Source: Malaya genurostris (taxonomy: Eukaryota; Arthropoda; Insecta; Diptera; Culicidae). Taken from it: a stretch of DNA of 64,000 bases. The DNA lies in contig NC_080571.1 in the NCBI RefSeq assembly GCF_030247185.1, forward strand, positions 233,695,666 to 233,759,665. Direction: 5' to 3'. Made by a program: the position numbers and the translations under genes. The notes under the pieces are model-generated. The model was not told where the DNA came from. It searched no databases and was given only the letters and a program-made list of their open reading frames with translations. Position 1 is the stretch's first letter. Every line of letters starts with the position of its first letter. Positions 1 to 12,942 of this stretch are shown piece after piece.

Positions 1-331
1 CTCTGAGAAAAGTTAGTGCACTTATTTTCATTTTTTTGCGCATATCATCCTGTAATTCCGGAACCGGAAGTCGGATTCGAATAAAATTCAGGAACTTTAT
101 ACGGTGTTACAAGACCTTCCATTTGAATCTAAGTTTTTGAAAATCGGTTCAGGCATCTCTGAGAAAAGTGAGTTCAAAAAAATGTTACATACACACACAC
201 ACAAACACATATAGACATTTTGCGTACTCGAGGAACTGAGTCGAATGGAATAACACTCGGCCCTCCGGGTCTTGGTTCAAAAGTCGGTTTTCACAGTGAT
301 TGCATAACCTTTCCATATGAGAAAGGCAAAA
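1..331. repeat. Interspersed repeat fragment with CA microsatellite
   Basis: Noncoding. It contains an internal near-repeat (the phrase ctctgagaaaagt occurs at the start and again near 158) and a CA/ACA microsatellite at about 187-208. It ends with a phrase describing tgagaaaggc. No open frame or terminal repeats are visible. It resembles a decayed interspersed repeat, but the class cannot be set from the window. Confidence 0.3.
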
Positions 332-1827
332 AGTTTTGAAAATTTATGTATTTATGCCGTTTGCTTTTAGATTCTCCTTAAGAATATTGAGTTCAATTTG
401 TTATAAATAATCGTGAGTATTAATAACAATAATTAAGTGTATAAAAAGTGTATGTCACCGCTTTAATTTCTAAGCATTTTGTAAAAATAACTGAAATTTT
501 AAATTTTTTTGTGTTTGTCATTTATTTTTAGATGTTTTTGAAAATAAAAAAGACTGCTAGTTTAGCCCTATTTGTAACTGGTTTTATTAGCAATCCAATG
601 ATGTATAAAAACATATAGGTCATCGCTTTGAATTCAGAGATATTTACGACCATTGTAAAAAATCCCATCTTTTTGTGGTCTTCTGTTTACAGTTTTCTTT
701 ATAACTTCAGGTTATGCAACTATATTTTACGTATGTTTTAGTGCATTTTATTTCTGAAACTAGTACCATTCCAATGGTGAGCAAATTTTGAAAATCGGTT
801 GACTATCAACAAAGTTATGCCTCGATAAAGTTGGAGCTCTCAATATTCAGTCGCGACGTTGATGCCAAAGGAAACAAAATTAAACAGCAGATAGGGCATT
901 TTTGCGCCTGAAAAAAACCTAGAACGGGAAAAATCACATTTTCATTGATTTTTCCTAACCAATTGTCAATAATGATATACTTAAAATAATCTACGAACTG
1001 TACAAAATTCGAGGGTGTAAAATTTATTGAGATCCGTTGAAAAACAGCTGAGCTATGACAGCTCAAAGTTACCGTTCCAACTTTTTTTCGGGCTTGGTAT
1101 TTGGAGTGTTAAGGCGAACAGAGTTTATGTTTGTAGCTCGTGCGTTCGTTGTTTTTTGATTATTCACTCGAGACTTACAAGTTTTGCGTTGTGGATAAAG
1201 GTCCATAAAATGTGCTCGGTCAATTGCTTTGTTTTTTTGCTCGCTAAACCAACGATGGGGCGGCAAATTTCTAATTTTGTCCCCGGGGCGCCAAATTTCC
1301 TCGGTACGCTACAGACATTGCGGTTGCCTTATTCCACATCAATAACATCCCCATGGTGTAGATTGTTGTAGTTTCTTACGACCGTCCCGGCCTGAGTCAA
1401 TGGGACTTCATTAGCGATTGTCCCGATCCGCTTGAAAAACGTGTTAATTCCGGCCGTTCCAATCCCGCGTTTATGATACCTCTTTTTAGTTTTCGTTGAT
1501 TCTCGATGTTCTAAACCTCTAAAAATCGCTTGGCTTCGATAAACAATTTTTTTATTACTTTTTCTTTCGAAAGTTTCCAATAACGTAGAAAATGTAAATG
1601 CTATTTTCAGGTTTTTGGCAGGATCGCTAATGTGACACGACACGACCAGTCCTTACCTTGACTTAAGGCATTGAAACAATCGGCTCCAATCCCACGAACG
1701 ATTGTTGTTATCGAAATATGTTTGATTACTAACGGTCTTAGAATCATAAGAACCCCATTATTAAAAAATTGTGTCGCATAATTAGAATTGATTAGATTAC
1801 TTCTTTGGGTAGTGTTTTTCAAAATAG
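332..1827. other. Intergenic, no gene recognised
   Basis: AT-rich DNA with only short open frames on both strands at about 815-1830. None has a recognisable motif, splice signals or a poly(A) signal that would support a gene. Probably old repeat sequence. Confidence 0.4.
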
Positions 1828-2270
1828 ACGACATTTAGCGAAAATAATTTATTGTGATGTGATGTGATGTGAAGTGAAGCCACCATCAGTTCAAGGACTT
1901 GCCAGTGGATGCGGGTAGACTTACAGTAGCCCCGATATGACTCATCCATTCACCTTCTTACTATAGCTGTTACCGAAAAGCGAACAAAAAGGGTTGGGCG
2001 GATACGTAAGTAGAGTCACTTACTCGTATTCCGCGGGAATAAAAGATGCTCTTCCAACCATAATATCCAGTGCATGGATGAAGAATATCGCTATACATGC
2101 TTGAACCCGCCTGATGGTTTGTTTGAGAAGGGCGCGTCAGACTCATTTCAAACCTTCAGAAGGAAACAAGTTTCCTTCAAGTGACTTGGGCTGGCTATCC
2201 ACAATCCCTCGTCCAGTCATCAATTCGTCCGATGCCCTGATGTTCCCTCCCCTTTACGCCCCCGTGCAAA

Positions 2271-2680
2271 ATGTTTTATATTGATAAATACAATGAAACA
2301 TAGTGTAATGAAATTAATATAACATAAAATGATATAATAGATTACGAAATAATATAATACAATGTCATACAATATAATATAATATATTATAAAACATGAT
2401 ATAAAATAACAGTTAATGTAGAGCGTCAGTTATGCTCTTCTATCTTCGCAATACTGCAGGAAGTAGAATATTTCTCTTCTAATAACAATAATAATATCCA
2501 CATCTATAAAAATAATATATGTTATTATTATTGATGACAAATTAATAATAATAACAATCAATATAATAATGAAAATAACAATAAAAAACAATATAATATA
2601 GTACAATGAATTATATAATAAATAATAGAATAAATAAAATGATATGTTGCGATATGCTATGATATTATATCACTTGAATT
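2271..2680. repeat. AT-rich degenerate microsatellite tract
   Basis: Imperfect runs of ATAAT, TATAATA and AATAATA type units. Noncoding. Any open frames here are translations of the repeat. Confidence 0.7.
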
Positions 2681-2899
2681 TATATGTCATTTCTCATCCT
2701 CTCATTCTGTCATCAACGCATTCCATCGACCATTTGTCACCACAGACACACGTGTAGGCATGAAACAGGATCCAGTGAGGACCAAGCTCACCTTGTGACG
2801 ACCTTGATATTTAGTTGAAAGTTACTTTAAAAATGATAACTTATAAGGAAAACAAATTTATATTTTGCGCAGAGGTACGTAGTATTACTCATAATAAAC

Positions 2900-3235
2900 C
2901 CTACAATATAATATAATATAATACAACATAATGCGATACAATATAACATAATATAATAGAAATATAATATAACATAATATAATAAAATATAATATAATAT
3001 AATACAATATAATATGATATAATGCAATGCAGTATAATACCATACAACATATTATATAATAACACAAAATAGTGTAAGACGATAATATATGAAATAATAT
3101 GCTATGATACAATATAACAGGTAATGTCGCAGTGTAAGTTACGCTCTTCTAATAATAATAATAATAAAAATAATAATAATAATACATGATGTAATAAACA
3201 ACACAATTATATGTTGTAATATACTATGATAAACA
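2900..3235. repeat. AT-rich degenerate microsatellite tract, second block
   Basis: The same ATAATA-type units as the tract about 500 bp to the left, with similar unique flanks (a caggtaatgt-like start, a ctcttctaataata phrase, and a catttc..cctctcattctg phrase). The repeat plus its flank therefore appears to have been duplicated in tandem. Open frames rich in Ile and Tyr in this tract are artefacts. Confidence 0.65.
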
Positions 3236-3587
3236 CTGCACTTTAGGATGGGCTTCAACCTACAAGCCATTTCGCACCCTCTCATTCTGCTACTAACGCA
3301 GAAGGCGATAGCACCCAGTCGACGCCGTTCTATTGACCAAATGTCATCATAGACGCTCGGGGAGGCATGAGATAGGGACTTGTGAGGACTTAGTTATCTC
3401 ACCATTTGACGACCATTTAGCGAAAATAATTTATTGACTAAAAACTAACTAAAATCATCGAATAAATTATTCTAAATCACATTGTTGACCGAACTTGAAC
3501 ATTCCAATCACTTTAATCACTTAAATCGTCGAAAAAGCCAATTGATGCTAAATTTAAATTGAATAGTAAGTTACTAAAAATCACTTG

Positions 3588-3670
3588 TCATAGTTCATCG
3601 TTCGCCTTGATTTCTTCTGCTGTTGGACTGGGTGCATCATCAGGTAAATGTTGAATGTCCTCAGGGATTG
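3588..3670 (-). CDS. Creld: Alternative last exon of Creld: soluble, NDEL-ending isoform
   Basis: The exon follows an acceptor reading ttcgttacag. It joins the exon 3 donor in the same phase as exon 4 (G plus CA gives Ala). It encodes about 27 residues, acidic and Pro-rich, ending KANDEL and then TGA. Using it in place of exon 4 gives a 334-residue protein without the two membrane segments. A C-terminal NDEL is close to the KDEL-type ER retrieval signal. C. elegans crld-1 is reported to make membrane and soluble forms by alternative 3' exons, so the arrangement has precedent. That the exon is used is inferred from frame, splice site and C-terminal signal. Confidence 0.75.
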
Positions 3671-3989
3671 CTGTAACGAACAAGCAGTGGATACACATTT
3701 TGTCTTCAATCGGTTGTATTTATTATTCTACACATTTTCCTCTATCAATTTAATACTACATAATGTCTGAAATCGACTGGTTTGGATCAACTTCGAATTG
3801 TCTCTTTGTTGCGCTAGTTACTTTGATCACACGCGGTTCTTACAGAACTACAAACAAACTAGTATTAGTGAAAATTCCACAGTGCCACACTTATTCTGTT
3901 TCATTATTACGATTTCGAAACAACTGTAGCTAATGCTGTTCCTGACTTAGAAATATTGAAACGCTCGTACCGTCTGCCTAATGTGATTA

Positions 3990-5539
3990 CTACTGTTGTA
4001 GAATATCATCGAGTATCGTTGGTGATGGAGCAGTAGTGGCCTGGGGGCTAGTTTTTAACCATATTTCGGACATGGTAATATACACGCCTACGGCTATCCC
4101 AACGAGGGCTGCCAGCCACGTAGAGCTCTGGAACACGATGAAAGTTGCTATGCACAAACCAAAGTACGTAAGGTATCTGGTAAAGGTGACGTACTGATTG
4201 CGTTTCTCACTAGAAGTGTCTGATGAGAAGAACGAGAATAAGCAACGATAAGTAATGAATAATGCAGTTCAAAACACTCAATGAGTCGATCTATGGACAT
4301 TGAAATCCTAGATAGGTACTTGAAACAACATATAATATGCAGGAGCCTATCTACTAAACATATTCTTCAAAAATGAGAACACGTGTACACGTGTGTGTTT
4401 GATGAAACGGAAAATAAGCAATTAACGCAACAAAGAATTCATGCAAGCAAAACCAGGCAGTGCTAAAATTGAATAATTTTTAGAACCTACCAGAACACAT
4501 GCCATCTCTTAATTCAAAACCGTCAGCACAGTTTTTGCACATGTCAGGCCCGTCTCCGTCGCAACCGTCACACGATCTATCACATTCTGCAACAAAATTT
4601 CAGAATAAAATGTTAAATACATCATTGATGCGGGATTCTAAATGGATGACCCTACCTAGACAACTAAACGATCCTTCGTTGTTTACGCAAAACTGATGCT
4701 TAGTGCACGTATTGGCCGTGATGCACTCATTAATATCCGTGCATCCACCTCGCTGACTGTCCATGAGCCACCCATTTCGGCAAACGCGGCAAGCTAGTAA
4801 AATTTGTTATAAGTTTTCTTTCAACTATCCTAGACCAATCGCAAAACTCACCATTCGGTCCCGCTCCGGTGCAACCTCCGGCCGCACAAGCTTTATGACA
4901 TTTTGTGCAGAGCAGCTTGTCGGTGTCGCGAAACGCCTCGTAGTGCTCCGGACCACAGTTTTCGCAGTTGTCACCGGCGTATCCCTCATCACAAGCACAT
5001 TTACCGTTGCCTTTTCGAGTTCCATTACCTTTACATTTTCCATTTCCGAAACAATTTGGACACGGTTCACAGTTCGGTCCAAAAAACCCCTCTGGGCAGC
5101 AAACTTTAGCCTGTTCAACACAGAGCCATAGATGAAGTTCCGGGTATTGATTCTGGTGTTTTTTCCACCAGTCTTCTATAAGCGATTCATATTCTTCGGC
5201 CAACTGATGACACTGATCTTCCCCACGGGAGACGTCCCTGCAGAGACTTTCCTGAATTTCGACTAGGCGAAGTTCACTGGTTTTGTAGCTCCCGAGCCGT
5301 TCTTCTTCCCAAGCAGCATCTCCACCATCGTGCTTGGACCTTTCGGTTCGTTTCATACCATCGCGAAAAGAGTTTACCAACACCGAACATGCTTTACAGG
5401 CTGGAAGTTTTTCAGTCTTTAGTCGTTCTTTTTTTGTGGACAGCGAACTTGGAATCGTTTGAGGAATTTCAGCTCCGTTCTCGATGATGATGCACAAAAA
5501 TAGCAGAAGATGCGAAACTAGTACGCGTTTTTTCCCCAT
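3990..5539 (-). CDS. Creld: CRELD (cysteine-rich with EGF-like domains), membrane isoform
   Basis: Four exons: 5539-4852, 4793-4656, 4586-4491 and 4219-3990, all with GT-AG borders and continuous frame; 383 residues. Residues 1-23 form a signal peptide. A CXXC motif (CKAC, residues 48-51) and a conserved Trp/Glu region follow. Then come an EGF-like region (about 149-195), a furin-type Cys repeat, a calcium-binding EGF module starting DINEC (exon 2), and a second Cys repeat (exon 3). Exon 4 encodes two hydrophobic segments (from LTYFGLCIATF and WLAALVGIAVG) and a short tail. CRELD proteins are ER proteins with disulphide-isomerase-like activity that help fold and assemble client receptors. The start is the first ATG before the signal peptide. 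Family assignment is firm; exon borders are read by eye. The alternative last exon is listed separately. Confidence 0.9.
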
Positions 5540-6099
5540 TTCTTTGGGAGTCGCAGTTTCACCTAGAGTGGAGACAACTTAAAAAATCAATAACACGTCA
5601 GTGTTTTACTTTTGAAGCATGCTCAATAATAGTCTAAATATATGTGAAGTTTTCACCGATTTTTCTTTTAAAAGATAATAATTTTCTCTTCCAAGGTCTG
5701 AGCAAAATGTTGTTGATGTTTTGGCATAGTTATAATTCATAAATTCGGAGAAAACTTACGTTTACATCTAATGAAATATGATCAATAATTGAATGTCGGT
5801 TCCTATTTGGGATTGAACCGATCAGCGGTAAGTTGAAAACAACACATACACAGTTATTAGTAAAATGACATTCCAACTTGGGATGTCAAATATTACACGC
5901 TGCATCAAGATTTTCAACTGATTTTGCAAAAATATATCATTTATATCGGACTACATTGATTTCATTTAGGTATAATAAGCGGAATCAGGTTTCCGCATTT
6001 TTTTTTTATGTTTTCGATGATTTAGGAGAGTCGTAAAGTACCAGTATCAATATCTGAACCCCACCCAACACGATATTTTTCGTATTTGTTTTACATCTG
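5540..6099. other. 5' flank of Creld, no gene seen
   Basis: AT-rich noncoding DNA upstream of the Creld start codon. It presumably holds that gene's 5' UTR and promoter. No core promoter element can be called with confidence. Confidence 0.4.
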
Positions 6100-6411
6100 C
6101 CCGCATAGCGTTTTGGCTACCTGGGCAGCCATGGCCACCAGAAGGCTACCAAAATTGATTCAGTTACGGTTGTCAAATCCAATTTGACAAAACAAAGTCG
6201 CCTGTATCCAAGTTAGCCGAGCGTTTTCATCTTCTCACCTTCGCTGAAAATGTCAAAGATTTCAATGTGGAAAAATCCTGGTGGATACGGTTGTATCGTT
6301 TGAGTTGTATTCCTGGCAGCGGTGAGGCAGCCGGTCACCAGAATGTCTGCCAGCCATATTTTTCCAGCTGGCAGCGTTTAGTCAGCCGTCTGGCAGCCAT
6401 GCGTATGCGGG
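6100..6411 (+). mobile_element. 312 bp MITE, CCCGCATA family, copy 1
   Basis: It starts CCCGCATAGCG and ends in the inverse (..CGTATGCGGG). It is nearly identical, in opposite orientation, to 10363-10674, also 312 bp. The interior is rich in GCTGCCAG/CTGGCAGC motifs. No open frame is needed to explain it. The target duplication is unclear for this copy. Confidence 0.75.
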
Positions 6412-6601
6412 TGCAATCTATGTTTCGATCTGACGTGTACCCGCATCTTATATTATATTCATCGACGAAATTTTATAGTTTTTTCCTACCAACAACAATT
6501 GAATTATGGTGCCATATACTTGTCTAATTTGAAAATGTTCACTTCATAAGTTGAGATGGATTTCCAAAACCCAATATGCAACGTCATTCAGGTAATACAA
6601 C

Positions 6602-6937
6602 CACAAACGAATTTCCAGACATGACAGTCACGATATTTTTTTGGCGCACATCGATGGTCCTCCGTGAAACTGGCACCAATGGTGATAAATTGGTTGCACT
6701 GCTGAGTTCCCATCATACATTCATAATGCAAATGTCAAACCGTGAGAACCCTTTCGATTCGGTAGCTCATTTGTATATATTGAGATTTTATGGCACACTT
6801 TGGTTGAAATGATAACAATGCAATTAATCTTGCGCTCCACCAAGCGGTGAGTGCAGTCATTTCAGAAGGTACCGGGAACGAACCACATTTTTTAAAAATA
6901 TTTATAAGCACTTACATGTCTTTATTATTTATCTTTG
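6602..6937 (+). mobile_element. MITE with 7 bp target duplication (copy A)
   Basis: Flanked by perfect 7 bp direct repeats ATACAAC (6595-6601 and 6938-6944). It begins CACAAACGAATTTCC and ends ATTTATCTTTG. A second copy in inverse orientation lies at 7242-7655 with its own duplication. The start resembles that of the 720 bp element at 14735 (CACAGAC..ACATGACAG). Noncoding. Confidence 0.75.
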
Positions 6938-7184
6938 ATACAACTGTCAGTCTGGCAATAATGTTTCATGATGCCAAGACTTGTCTAACTTTTAAGTTCA
7001 ATTTAGTTACAAATTTTAATATAAATGGATTTCAGTGTTCTTCATTAAATATCTGCACAAAAAATATATATATTTTGAAAAGCGATTTGTACGTTGATTC
7101 CTAAACGTTTATCTCGTCATTGCAATCAATTACTAATAGATAGTTCAAATACTAATAGATAGTTTGATTTTTTCCTTAATACTT

Positions 7185-7733
7185 TTGGTGAAATCTGTAT
7201 AAATCTGTATTAAATTTATGAAATCTGCAAGAAATCTGTACCAAAGATAAATAATAAAGACATGTACGTGCTTATAAATATTTTTAAAAAATGTGGTTCG
7301 TTCCCGGTACCTTCTGAAATGACTTACAAAAAAATTTAAGTGTTGTTTTGCATAAAAATATAATTTTTGTATATGTATATTGTACCTTCGGCAAACGTCG
7401 ACTCACTCACCGCTTGGTGGAGCGCGAGATTAATTGCATTGTTATCATTTCAACCAAAGTGTGCCATAAAATCTCAATATATACAAATGAGCTACCGAAT
7501 CGAGAGAGTTCTCACGGTTTGACATTTCCATTATGAATGTATGATGGGAACTCAGCAGTGCAACCAATTTATAACCATTGGTGCCAGTTTCACGGAGGAC
7601 CGTAGATGTGCGCCAAAAAAAGATCGTGACTGTCATGTCTGGAAATTCGTTTGTGTCTGTACTCTGTATTAAATCTGTATGCGCATGAAAAAATCTGTAT
7701 AATACAGATAAATCTGTATAAATGGCATCTCTG
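7185..7733 (+). mobile_element. hAT-type MITE remnant, CTGTATA-rich, interrupted
   Basis: The right end matches that of the complete element at 17092-17732: repeated AATCTGTATA units and a terminus ..AAATGGCATCTCTG. The left end is missing or decayed. It is interrupted at 7242-7655 by the 7 bp-TSD MITE. Confidence 0.6.
7242..7655 (-). mobile_element. MITE with 7 bp target duplication (copy B)
   Basis: Flanked by perfect 7 bp repeats TCTGTAC (7235-7241 and 7656-7662). It is the inverse of 6602-6937 apart from about 80 extra bp near 7325-7405. It sits inside the CTGTATA-rich hAT remnant. With copy A it makes an apparent 1.05 kb hairpin, but the different target duplications show two separate insertions. 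Confidence 0.75.
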
Positions 7734-9079
7734 CTCTCCGCTGTAAAATGACAGGCCATCATCTCTCTTTGTGGAACAACACACCGAGAAAAAAGAACGT
7801 AACAGTTTTATTGAGGTTTCTATGCCCGGTGGAAAATGTACGGTGACCCTAGTGAATAATGGGCGACCAATACGTTTCACCGGCATGGAACGGTTACGGA
7901 ACAACAACAGTAATTGTAAGCTTCTTATGGAGGCACACAACGTCTAGTTCACGGAACATTTTGACGTTCAGTACGTGAGTAATATCCGGCAAAAAAATTG
8001 AAGCGTGTTTAATGCTGGCGTTTCCAGATGAAAACAAACCAATCTCTTTTGCATTTGTGGTTGTAAGTGAGCTATCAGAAAGCCTAATAAACTAAGGACG
8101 GACTTCCGGCGAATCTATCAACGAGTGAGCACGTTGAATCGTGTTAGTGCGGTGAAAATTCGAGTATTTTGTGAGAAAGAAAGAATTTTTATCCGTACTT
8201 TGGCGACTCAATGTAGCCACACAGCGAGATTTTTGCTTGTAGTCCAGTGAAAGTCCATTTCACTATAAATGAAAATTAACTGGCAATATAGCCTAAGTTG
8301 CTGCCAATTCGAGTGAGGTAACGCAAACCAGAAAGAAGAAGAATAAGCTGATGACCATTTAACCAAAGATAAACTCAAGATTACAATGTCCCATACGATC
8401 CATCGAAAAATATCGGGCCAGCAATCGTGAGCCAATGAACTTAGTAATAGTGTAATTTTGTTGACCCTGCGTTAATAAGCGTCGATAAACATTTGAAAAT
8501 GACGGCAAAATTCCATAGCAGCAAGTTTGGAAGGAAGTGAACATACCGCACAAAGTATGTTGTAACATCCATTCACTTTAATGCTTCGTAAGGTAAGAAT
8601 AATCAAAGACATCATATTAACAAGATATCCAGCTCTCACATTTCCCGAACAAATCATTGGCAACATCCTTTTTTGCGAGCATGTCGCCCCCAGGCGAGCC
8701 CGCATCGAATCTTATACATAGAAGTAGGGGAGAAAAATGTCAAATTCGTGCGCGCCAAAATAGCAGGGTTGCGCACCCATACAATTGACATGATATGTTG
8801 AATGTGATGCCGTGCGATGGCGTTGCTGAACTGAAGATTGACTTCGCTCCAAGCTGACAGGGTCTGGAATAATGCAAATTGAACAGATTGTTAGCAATAA
8901 TTCCAATTGATTTTTATTATCCTGTTTCAAAATCCACTCGATATGCAGCAAAATACCGCGATTTCTTTTATATTGCAACTTAAGATTAATTCTATATCAA
9001 CAAACATTGTCATAGCTACGACGCACTTAGCGATTCGACGCTTGTTGTTTTGTTTCAAATAATAATTGTACTGCAACGG
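7734..9079. other. Intergenic, with one small unassigned open frame
   Basis: No recognised gene. A short plus-strand frame at 7822-7947 (41 residues, starting MPGGKCTVTLVNNG) is open upstream for about 20 more codons and has ordinary codon use. It has no detectable family and may be a gene fragment. Minus-strand frames at about 8208-8978 show no motif. Confidence 0.3.
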
Positions 9080-9725
9080 CCCACATTATCAGATCCGAAT
9101 GGATTCCGAATCAGTTCCGAATCGGCGAGAAATTTTCATTCGGAATTTCATGTGGAAATCATAATGGATTCCGAATCAATTCCAACTCCAGTGCAACAAC
9201 CGATTCCGAATGAACCGGTTCGCCGACAACCGGTTGATTCGGAAATCATTCGGAATTGAGTTAGAAGATGCGGACTGAATTGTCAATTCGTCTTCTTCTT
9301 TCCTAATTTTGCACGTTTTCGTGCTGATTTTCAGTTTATTTTTAAACGAAAACATTATATAACTGAATATACAACTTTAAATCTTCATGTTTTTTGGATA
9401 TACAGAACTAGTAAATAACCAGTTCTTCTTAGAATCCCAACACAAACTATTGAAATTCGCTGGAAATTAACAAAACGGCCTACCTTAGTCAGCATCATCC
9501 ATTCCTCTAGCTGGAGTGTAGTGAAATGGCTTAAGTCGCTTAAATTTTACACTAACACATTCATAAAATGAGCGAATATTCAATGACATTTATAATGTCA
9601 CTGTCAATCAGGTTGATCAAGCAGCCAACTCAGGCGAAAATTCTAGCACTGAACCGATCGAGCATTAAAAAATCATGCAGTCTAGAAAGAATTCATTGCT
9701 CATTCCGTCATTTCGATAATGTGGG
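9080..9725 (+). mobile_element. About 650 bp TIR element, CCCACATTATC family, copy 1
   Basis: Begins CCCACATTATC and ends GATAATGTGGG. The inverse copy lies at 15954-16605. The left part carries many TTCCGAATC/GATTCGGAAT words that can pair with one another. A 2 bp target duplication (GG here, AA in the other copy) is possible but weak evidence. Confidence 0.65.
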
Positions 9726-10362
9726 GGACGGTGAACCAATTGATGAATCCAACCAACTCTTTTGCGATCGCAGCGCTGCCCGAGTGGCGAGCTTTGAACT
9801 AAGCGATGGTGATAATTTTCAGATTTTGCTTGAAGATTCGAACAAAATGCAGGGTTTTTATTATTTTTTCTTATGAATCGAATACTAACATACAAAAACG
9901 TGTGAAAATTTGGTAAAAAAATCGATCATTAATGATTCAGTAACTTTCCGTGGTATGTTTGATTGATATTTATGGAGAAATCGTAACATGAAATACCAAA
10001 TTCGAAGAAGTGAGGTTCGGTACTGTTTTCATATCTGGGATATTCTTTGTTTTTTGGGTTGGATTTTGAGATTAATTGATAAATTCTGATCAAAAGTTTT
10101 ATGACTAGTCTATTTACTCATGTTTTATCATCTAAATCAAATCTGTATGTGAACTGAAAATTTCAAATTTCATCCTAGATTGTCAAGAGTATAGGACAAT
10201 TTGAATTCATATGTTTGATGACAACACATGAATAATCGTTTTTCTTACCTATATTTGTAAGGTTTTGCCATCTGCATTATTTCAAACTCAAGTAAATTGA
10301 AATAATCGTCAAAAAATTTTCAAAATACATGTGAAATGTCAAAACAATCACCATAACGCTAT
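9726..10362. other. Intergenic, no gene seen
   Basis: AT-rich sequence between two transposable elements. No convincing open frame or repeat border. Confidence 0.4.
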
Positions 10363-10674
10363 CCCGCATACGCATGGCTGCCAGATGGCTGACTAAACGC
10401 TGCCAGCTGGAAAAATATGGCTGGCAGACATTCTGGTGACCGGCTGCCTCACCGCTGCCAGGAATACAACTCAAACGATACAACCGTATCCACCAGGATT
10501 TTTCCACATTGAAATCTTTGACATTTTCAGCGAAGGTGAGAAGATAAAAACGCTCGGCTAACTTGGATACAGGCGACTTTGTTTTGTCAAATTGGATTTG
10601 ACAACCGTAACTGAATCAATTTTGGTAGCCTTCTGGTGGCCATGGCTGCCCAGGTAGCCAAAACGCTATGCGGG
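10363..10674 (-). mobile_element. 312 bp MITE, CCCGCATA family, copy 2
   Basis: Inverse of 6100-6411 with few differences. It is flanked by TAT on both sides, a possible 3 bp duplication. The same length in both copies supports the borders. Confidence 0.75.
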
Positions 10675-10738
10675 TATCTCGTGGTGACCACGCTGATTGG
10701 ATTGTTCAATTTCATCGAGGGATCCTATTTGAATGATA

Positions 10739-11632
<894 letters not shown>

Positions 11633-12755
11633 TATATGAAAAATCTTAGACTGTTCCATCTTGAGTTTATCTTTGATTTAACCAAATTAAAATCAATTTT
11701 GTTGTGTTCAGAGTTGCCATGTTATTTTTTCAAAAATCTGTCTCTAACTCCAAATGATATCTGGATTTGTCTGTGCATAACTACACTGATAAAAATTTTC
11801 ACGATCGATTCGTCTGCAAATAGCACTTCAATTTAATATGCTTTTCCATTTCAATACTTAACCGAAGCGATTTGTTTTAAGAGTTCAAGCGACGACACGA
11901 CCTGCCACTCGTTCATCTAAACTGTATCGTAAATTTAACTACCCCTCAGTAACTTGTAATGTCAAAACGAAATTGATTGAAAAACTATTGAAACTGGCAA
12001 CAAAAAACGAAAACTGTTGATTTTAAATAACAATTACCAGAACCATGGTTACATATGAAACATGCTATATAAATAATCTCAAAACAAAAACGAATTTTGA
12101 GGTTTCTGCGAGCCGGAAGAAATACGGACGGTTGGTTACATTATCCCTAGGATCTGCTTGGCACTTGCTTTCGTTTAGCACCCCCTGAAAAGCAGAAACT
12201 GTAGAGCATAGAGCAGCTGTTCGACAAGATGTACATAGTGCAAGAACGGGCGGTAGAAAATGGCATGTTCGCAAGTACTAGCTTTGAATGAACATTTTAC
12301 TCAACTCAATTTTACACTTCATTGTAGATCAAATTCTTCGGTATGAATCTCGTTTGCCGAGAAAAGCAAAAAAAAAACTATGCGGAAATACCTCACTCGA
12401 AATGCCGTGATCAATCACGAGTCATGCCAGCTGATTATCGAGTAGAACGGGCAAAAGAAGCAGATTTTGTGCGTTAACGTAGTCAAACTGGGAAAATTAA
12501 CTGAGGCTTTGCTCGTGAGAGAAAACTCTTAAGTACGGCAAGTACTTAGTAGTCTAAATGATCGGGCATCCTACATACGATGATACAAAACATGGAAATG
12601 GTTAAGTAATTGAAATAAAGGACAGCAAACAAAAGAAATTGTTACTTATTGTTAAGGCCATTTAATGAAAAAATCAACAAGAATTATAAAGTAGATTGTT
12701 TGACAACAAATTGAGCTACTACCTACTTTTTCATTCTCTTGTTTGATTTTTGTAG
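11633..12755. other. Intergenic, with a solo hAT end
   Basis: Near 11708-11750 the phrase gagttgccatgttattttt followed by aaaaatctgtc matches the terminus of the hAT element at 21199. This is probably a truncated copy. The segment 12350-12600 has a broken open frame that I could not assign. Confidence 0.35.
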
Positions 12756-12942
12756 CCGTATCCTACTTCGTAATCGTCAGAACATTGAAAAACTCACGAT
12801 AAATGCATTATTTTTATTGCTTGACAATGAATTGTGTTTCTTACAAACCCATTTGCAACTCCCGTCTTTGAGACGCCTGAAACTAGAACATGTTGACTGG
12901 TTAGCATTTGAATTGCATACAATGGAAAGTTACCCTTCATAA
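12756..12942 (+). pseudogene. Possible exon or fragment of a leucine-rich-repeat protein
   Basis: After an acceptor-like ttttttgtag-type tract (ending 12755) an open frame of about 61 residues runs to TAA at 12942. It contains NIEKLTINALFLLL and LPSLRRLKLEHVDW, spaced like leucine-rich repeats of F-box/LRR proteins. No neighbouring exon was found. It may be a last exon of an unseen gene or a captured fragment. Confidence 0.3.

Larger units (their letters stand above)
1828..3436 (-). mobile_element. Non-LTR-type insertion flanked by long direct repeats
   Basis: The motif ttagcgaaaataatttattg is present at about 1835-1854 and again at 3417-3436, each preceded by gacgac/gacgacc. That gives a flanking direct repeat of about 25-28 bp with one indel. 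Just inside the left copy is a TGATG-type short tandem tail (1854-1876), as expected for the 3' end of a minus-strand retroelement. The body is noncoding and carries two AT-rich microsatellite tracts. Two internal segments (about 2400-2810 and 3117-3410) are similar to each other. The family is unknown; it could be a SINE or a truncated LINE enlarged by microsatellite growth. Confidence 0.45.

Noticed and set aside
2827..3112. Minus-strand open frames rich in Ile, Tyr and Leu
   Set aside because: They are translations of an ATAATA-type microsatellite.
6602..7655. A single 1 kb foldback element
   Set aside because: Each arm has its own, different 7 bp target duplication, so these are two separate insertions.
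12350..12600. A processed pseudogene of a conserved protein
   Set aside because: Several frames give protein-like text, but none could be matched to a family with confidence.
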